Shown here: positions 60,342 to 64,000 of the stretch, one piece after another
How positions within the stretch are numbered: the first letter of the stretch is position 1
Layout: each line of letters begins with the position of its first letter
Assembly (NCBI RefSeq): GCF_004959925.1
Contig: NZ_SPUW01000004.1
Location: forward strand, 62,001-126,000
Source: Pseudooceanicola onchidii
Lineage (GTDB): Bacteria > Pseudomonadota > Alphaproteobacteria > Rhodobacterales > Rhodobacteraceae
Reading direction: 5' to 3'
Length of the DNA stretch: 64,000 nt
The notes under the pieces: generated by a model
Told to the model about the DNA's origin: nothing
Seen by the model: only the letters and a program-made list of their open reading frames with translations
Databases searched by the model: none
Translations under genes and position numbers: made by a program

Positions 60342-61529
60342 ATGTCCGAGAGCCTTGCCGCACGGTCCGGGGCCGCATCCATCCTGCCCGTCGCCCTCGC
60401 GATGGCGACGCAGATCGCAACGATGCTGCCGGTTTTCCTGGCTGGAAGCCTGTTTCCGCTCTATCGCGATACGCTCGGGCTGTCCGCGGCCGATCTTGGG
60501 ATGACGGTCGCGCTGTTTTTCGGGTGTTCCGCCTTCGGGTCGGCCAGCCTGTCGGGTCTGTCTGACAGGTACGGGCCGTGGAGCGTTGCGCGGGCGTCGC
60601 TGGCCGCAGCCTCGGCTTTTGCCGCCCTGGCGTCCCTGGCGGGCACCGCCCTTCTGTTCACGATGTTCATCGCGTTGGCGGGGATCGCCAACGGGACAGT
60701 GCAACCCACTACCAATGTTGCCCTGACGCGGGCCGTGCCGTCTGCGCGACAGGGCTTTGCCTTCGGTCTGAAACAGGCTTCGGTTCCCCTGGCGACGATG
60801 GCTGCGGGCCTGGCCGTGCCATCGATTGCATTGGTTGCCGGCTGGCGGATCTGTTTCGGGCTGGCAGCACTTTTTTCCGTGACGGTTGTCCTGCTGTTGC
60901 CGCGCGGGGCCGAACGTCAGCGGGAAAAAAGCGGGTCGCGGGGCTTGCCCGACTGGTCGATGCCCGTCCTGATCGCTCTCGGTATCATGTCTGGCTTGGC
61001 CGCAGGGTCGGCGAATGCGATGGCGGGCTTCTACGTCACGACGCTGGAGGCCCGAGGGATCGACTACGCGACCGCGGGCTACCTTCTGGCAGGTGGCAGT
61101 ATCGTGTCGGTCGTTCTGCGTATCATCTTTGGCTGGCTGTCGGACTTGATCCGGTTTCCCCTTCTTGCCGCCGTCTCGGTTCTCATGGCGGGCGGTGCCC
61201 TGGCCTATGCGATCTTTGCGGCGACGTTCGCATTCCCAATGATCCTGCTTGCGACCGCCCTGGCATTCGGCATGGGCTGGGGCTGGGCCGGTTTGTCCAT
61301 CCTTGCCATCGTCAGGGCGAACCCGAGGGCGCCGGGCCGGGCATCAGGCGTCGTCCAATCTGCACTTTTCGTTGGCGCCGTGATCGGACCGTTTTCCTTT
61401 GGTCGGGTGGCCGACGTCTACGGGATCAGTTCAGGGTGGGTCATGCTTGCAGTGGCGACGGCCTGTGCAGCGCTGATCCCCCCCACCCTCATGCTGTTGC
61501 GTCCAGAACTGGCGTCGCCAAGGCCCTGA
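60342..61529 (+). CDS. MFS transporter
   Basis: A 395-residue membrane protein with 12 hydrophobic helices and the MFS loop 2-3 motif in variant form (G-L-S-D-R-Y-G-P-W) plus G-W-L-S-D-L-I-R in loop 8-9. Cytoplasmic central loop R-G-A-E-R-Q-R-E-K. Probably imports or exports a substrate or intermediate of the molybdenum-hydroxylase pathway. One base after the large subunit stop; a 7-bp perfect hairpin follows. Confidence 0.9.
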   Translation: MSESLAARSGAASILPVALAMATQIATMLPVFLAGSLFPLYRDTLGLSAADLGMTVALFFGCSAFGSASLSGLSDRYGPWSVARASLAAASAFAALASLAGTALLFTMFIALAGIANGTVQPTTNVALTRAVPSARQGFAFGLKQASVPLATMAAGLAVPSIALVAGWRICFGLAALFSVTVVLLLPRGAERQREKSGSRGLPDWSMPVLIALGIMSGLAAGSANAMAGFYVTTLEARGIDYATAGYLLAGGSIVSVVLRIIFGWLSDLIRFPLLAAVSVLMAGGALAYAIFAATFAFPMILLATALAFGMGWGWAGLSILAIVRANPRAPGRASGVVQSALFVGAVIGPFSFGRVADVYGISSGWVMLAVATACAALIPPTLMLLRPELASPRP

Positions 61530-61535
61530 CACCTG

Positions 61536-61553
61536 CCGCCGGTGATCCGGCGG
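61536..61553 (+). terminator. Hairpin after the MFS gene
   Basis: CCGCCGG (61536-61542), loop TGAT, CCGGCGG (61547-61553): perfect 7-bp stem six bases after the stop, no T-run. Possible end of the 50-61.5 kb transcripts. Confidence 0.5.
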
Positions 61554-61639
61554 GGACCCACCCCGCTGAGCACCAGCGTCAGGGTAGCGGCCAGCCAGAA
61601 CACCAAGCGACATGGGCAGAGAGATTCCGGCACCCGACG

Positions 61640-61945
61640 AGGGTAAAGGCGACGAAGCAAAGCTCAACCTGATTGCGGCGCAACCCGGCAGAGCTTTGGA
61701 TCATGCGGCCCACATCGGTCAAACCTCTAAAGCCGGTCGCGCGGATCCTCGATCGCGGTCTGTGCGACCAAGCCCGAGCCGACAAGAACGTCGCGTATCC
61801 CAAGCGGAGCCCCGGCCTCGTGCAGGATTTCGGCCAGCGTCAACGTCGTGATGGGCGTGACAAAGGCCGGTTTCTCAACCTCCGGGTTGCCCGTGCCAAG
61901 GCTGCGGCCAGTCCATGCGCGACGGTGTTGAGTGGCGTCTTGCGA
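61640..61945 (-). pseudogene. Decayed aldehyde dehydrogenase fragment
   Basis: Minus-strand translation gives, across shifting frames, P-L-N-T-V-A-H-G-L-A-A, then A-F-V-T-P-I-T-T-L-T-L-A-E-I-L-H-E-A-G-A-P and V-L-V-G-S-G-L-V-A-Q-T-A-I-E-D-P-R, then G-L-T-D-V-G-R-M-I. These match in order the NAD-binding and G-S-T-x-V-G-R region of aldehyde dehydrogenases. At least two frameshifts and a stop (after E-D-P-R-D-R-L) destroy it; the catalytic Cys part is missing. It was probably cut by the IS30-type relic immediately to its right. Confidence 0.65.
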
Positions 61946-61954
61946 TCATTGGCC

Positions 61955-62123
61955 TTGGCTGGGTTTCAGCGTCGCGGTGTCGGTTTCTCTGTAACTCGCG
62001 GAATACGGTCGAGCGATGTCTACCAAGCCTTCAGGCGGTGTCCGTTGCGCTCACCTTCATCAGCCGCCATCGTTCGATCTGACGTCTGTCTGCGAGGGTG
62101 AGGTGGCTAAATCTATGTTTCAT
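61955..62123 (-). pseudogene. IS30-family transposase N-terminal relic
   Basis: From ATG 62123 the minus strand reads M-K-H-R-F-S-H-L-T-L-A-D-R-R-Q-I-E-R-W-R, a stop TGA, then R-L-G-R-H-R-S-T-V-F-R-E-L-Q-R-N: the paired helix-turn-helix start of IS30-family transposases. Only about 55 codons remain before the aldehyde dehydrogenase debris begins. A ribosome site (AAAGGA) is still visible upstream of the ATG. Confidence 0.75.
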
Positions 62124-62236
62124 TCAGGATATCCTTTCAGCTTTTAACATCCTGTCACGTTCCGAAAGTCGCATTTGAGGTTAGCGCGTACCGCTCACAC
62201 CTTATGTTGCAACCAAGTAGAAATGTCGCCGGCTCT

Positions 62237-62252
62237 GCAAAGTAGAAGTGTC
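62237..62252 (+). repeat. Left inner inverted repeat of the ISNCY-like element
   Basis: GCAAAGTAGAAGTGTC, exact inverted match to 63683-63698. A related outer copy (GCAACCAAGTAGAAATGTC) lies at 62209-62227. Confidence 0.75.
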
Positions 62253-62295
62253 GTTCTTGCCGCCGTCGCAAGCGCAGCTGGGCAGGGCGGAGACC

Positions 62296-63632
62296 TCAGA
62301 TATCGGAGGCCTGCGCGGCTGCGCGGGTCTTGGCGCGGCGGGCCAGTTTGGAGTTCCAGCCCTCGGTGTTGCGTCGTCCGTTCGGGACATAGGCGTTTGC
62401 CTGCTTGCCCGCCCGGCGCCGTTTCGGCGGGGCCTTCTCCTGCTCGACCCTGATGTAGTCCAGCATGGCCCCGAGCCGCTTGTTCTCCGTCACCGCCGCG
62501 TGGGTGACCCGCTGATCCTTGTCGAACGCCGTGTAGGGCAGGGACACACCTTTCCAACGCGACCGTCCGGGAACTCGTAGCTGTCCACGTATTGGCCGGG
62601 CAGGGCACGGGTCACCTCCGTCTCGGCCAGGATGATCCGGCGCCGGTCGTAGGAGAAGGTTAGCTGGTTGCCGACATAGCGTTCGTCCCGTAGGCAGAGG
62701 ATGTCGCGCAGCCGGTCAGGCTCGACATTCAGCGGCCGATGCAGGTTGTCAGAGCGCAGCGGGGCCTTGGCGAAGCGGGCGTTGGACACGTCCATGAATG
62801 TCGGCAGGAAGGCATTGGCCGTCTCCATGTCCGAGATACCCGCCAGCCGCAGCTCCTTCACCAAACGGTCCTGCAACATCCGGATCGCCCGCTCGACCCG
62901 ACCCTTGGCCTGGGAGGAGTTGGCGCAGAGGATCTCCGCGTTCAGCTCGTTCAGCGCCCGACCGAACTGGGTCATCCCATGGCCGGACTTCGCACCTTGC
63001 TTCGCCACCCGGAAGACGGAGTGCTTGTCGGAGTAGAAAGCGACCGGGCGGCCATGGTCGGCCAGGTAATGATCCAGCGCTTCGAAACAGCTGAACGTGC
63101 TCTCGGACGGCACGAAGCGCAGGTGCATCAACCGACTGGTCGCATCGTCGATGAAGACGAGCAGCGTGCAAGGTGGTCCGCGATCTTCGAACCAACGATG
63201 GTCCGAGCCGTCGATTTGCACCAGTTCGCCGAGGCATTCCCGGCGCAGGCGCGGCTGATGTAACGCCTTGCGCTACTTGCGCGGCAGCCAGAGACCCGCG
63301 TCCTGCATCCATTTGCGCAGCGTCTCGCGTGAGACCTTCAAGCCGTGATCCTCCTCAAGCTTCTCGGCGGCAAAGGTCGGGCCGAAGTCGGTGTACTGTT
63401 CCCGGACGATCTCCACTGCGAACGTCCGGATAGCCGGGTCGATCCGGTTGTTGGACACGCGACCGCGCGCTTTATGACGGATCGCCGCCGGGCCGTCATC
63501 CCGGAACACGCCCAGCAAACGTTGTACCTGTCTACGGCTCAGTCCAAGCACAGTCGCAGCCGCAACTGTCGTCATCCGACCCTGCGTCACCTGGCTCAAA
63601 ACTTCGATCCGGTTCAACTCGCGCTCGCTCAT
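62296..63632 (-). pseudogene. ISNCY-family transposase, one nonsense codon and one frameshift
   Basis: Reads from ATG 63632: M-S-E-R-E-L-N-R-I-E-V-L-S-Q-V helix-turn-helix region, R-H-K-A-R-G-R, then W-L-P-R-K followed by TAG (63273-63275). The same frame continues with Q-I-D-G-S-D-H-R-W-F-E-D-R-G, F-I-D-D-A-T-S-R and S-S-Q-A-K-G-R-V-E-R-A, the DDE core (D, D, E all present). Near 62550 a small deletion shifts frame; the tail S-L-P-Y-T-A-F-D-K-D-Q-R-V-T-H continues to the stop at 62296. Family assignment from remembered conserved blocks. Not expected to make active transposase. Confidence 0.82.
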
Positions 63633-63682
63633 TGCAATCCATCCCACGGCCACGCTCCATTCCTGCACTGACAGGGAAGTGT

Positions 63683-63698
63683 GACACTTCTACTTTGC
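63683..63698 (-). repeat. Right inner inverted repeat of the ISNCY-like element
   Basis: GACACTTCTACTTTGC on the plus strand, the exact reverse complement of 62237-62252. Related outer copy GACATTCTAACTTTGC at 63707-63722. Confidence 0.75.
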
Positions 63699-63754
63699 TC
63701 ATGTGGGACATTCTAACTTTGCATGTAGGCTCAAGGTCGGTTGCGACAGCTCCG

Positions 63755-64000
63755 CTATCTCAGCTTCATCGTTTCGTCCCTGAAGGCTTCCATCGGGGTT
63801 CTCCATCCCAAGCACTTCCTCGGGGTTCCGTTGAGGCGGTCGCAAATCGCCTTCATATTGCGATTTGAGAGCGCCGCCACGGGCGTGTCCCGTGGCAGGT
63901 AGCGCCGGGCCCGCTTGTTCAGGTTTTCGACTGACCCTTTCTGCCAGGGCGCCTGGGGATCACAGAACCAGACCTCGGTGCCGATCCCGGGCTTGAGCTT
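63755..64000 (-). CDS. IS30-family transposase C-terminus, truncated by window edge
   Basis: An 81-codon open frame entering from the right edge: W-F-C-D-P-Q-A-P-W-Q-K-G-S-V-E-N (with the third catalytic acidic residue Glu25 of this fragment), R-A-R-R-Y-L-P-R and L-N-G-T-P-R-K-C-L-G-W, the canonical IS30 C-terminus, ending in TAG. Intact as far as visible. It is not the other half of the relic at 61955-62123: on the minus strand the C-terminus would come before the N-terminus. Confidence 0.88.
   Translation of the reverse strand, partial: KLKPGIGTEVWFCDPQAPWQKGSVENLNKRARRYLPRDTPVAALSNRNMKAICDRLNGTPRKCLGWRTPMEAFRDETMKLR

Larger units (their letters stand above)
62204..63728 (-). mobile_element. 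ISNCY-like insertion sequence with tandem terminal repeats
   Basis: The disrupted transposase gene is flanked by inverted copies of GCAAAGTAGAAGTGTC (62237-62252 and, inverted, 63683-63698). Outside each lies a second, degenerate copy (62209-62227; inverted 63707-63722), so each end has two tandem repeats about 24-28 bp apart. Outer boundaries are approximate because I could not identify target duplications. The element separates an IS30 N-terminal relic from an IS30 C-terminal part. Confidence 0.7.

Noticed and set aside
1-64000. tRNA, rRNA, CRISPR arrays, riboswitches, phage genes, replication origin
   Set aside because: Looked for and not found: no cloverleaf-like or direct-repeat-spacer arrays, no integrase, capsid or replication proteins. 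The only mobile signals are the IS relics described.

Overview
This 64-kb window is GC-rich, densely coding DNA. It looks like the chromosome or a large plasmid of an alphaproteobacterium, probably Rhodobacterales or a relative. That is an inference from the HWE-type histidine kinase, the TAXI-TRAP and three tripartite tricarboxylate (TTT) transporters, many ATGA-type gene overlaps and general protein character; no rRNA, tRNA or other taxonomic marker is present. Almost the whole window is one catabolic island for uptake and CoA-dependent degradation of organic acids or (ali)cyclic compounds. It holds eight acyl-CoA dehydrogenase genes, three enoyl-CoA hydratases, two ADP-forming and one AMP-forming acyl-CoA synthetase, a family III CoA-transferase, four SDR genes (one a fusion), two SMP-30/gluconolactonase-like lactonases, a Baeyer-Villiger-type flavin monooxygenase, a luciferase-like monooxygenase with its flavin reductase, and five substrate-binding-protein-dependent uptake systems.

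Layout. 0-2.6 kb: truncated CheR/PAS/HWE kinase plus a single-domain response regulator. 2.6-13.2 kb: IclR regulator and CoA-transferase (minus), divergent from an operon of acyl-CoA dehydrogenase, TAXI-TRAP transporter, a PimC/PimD-like dehydrogenase pair, enoyl-CoA hydratase and another dehydrogenase. 13.7-16.8 kb: TTT system 1. 16.9-24.9 kb: AlkK-like ligase, dehydrogenase pair, hydratase and LivGFHM ABC transporter. 24.9-33.8 kb: IclR regulator (minus) divergent from SDR, type-I binding protein, lactonase, ADP-forming synthetase, SnoaL-like protein, flavin reductase and FMO/BVMO, closed by a strong terminator. 33.9-35.8 kb: LLM monooxygenase and reductase (minus), divergent from a LysR gene. 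36.9-49.6 kb: TetR regulator, SDR and TctC (minus), then hydratase, ADP-forming synthetase, dehydrogenase pair, two SDRs, TctB, TctA and lactonase. 50.1-61.5 kb: amidohydrolase, GntR/UTRA regulator, TTT system 3, aldehyde dehydrogenase, Ldh2-type dehydrogenase, cupin, two-subunit molybdenum hydroxylase and MFS carrier. 61.6-64 kb: graveyard of insertion sequences (IS30 pieces, ISNCY-like element) and a decayed aldehyde dehydrogenase fragment; a second IS relic (IS6 family) lies at 49.6-50.0 kb.

How the genes may work together. The 26-34 kb block reads as a possible alcohol -> ketone (SDR) -> ester/lactone (BVMO) -> hydroxy acid (lactonase) -> acyl-CoA (ADP-forming synthetase) route feeding the beta-oxidation-type enzymes around it. 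The 50-61 kb block combines a molybdenum hydroxylase, an ACMSD-like amidohydrolase, a cupin and an aldehyde dehydrogenase, as expected for an aromatic or N-heterocyclic carboxylate. Substrates are not determined.

Regulatory structure is unusually legible. Four near-identical TetR-type palindromes link the tetR gene, TTT system 1, the lone TctC and the 39.5-kb operon. Two copies of a TCTTATATAAGA palindrome frame the GntR gene. A perfect TTCTGAA-T-TTCAGAA palindrome sits just upstream of the second IclR gene. All five solute-binding-protein genes are followed at once by a perfect inverted repeat.
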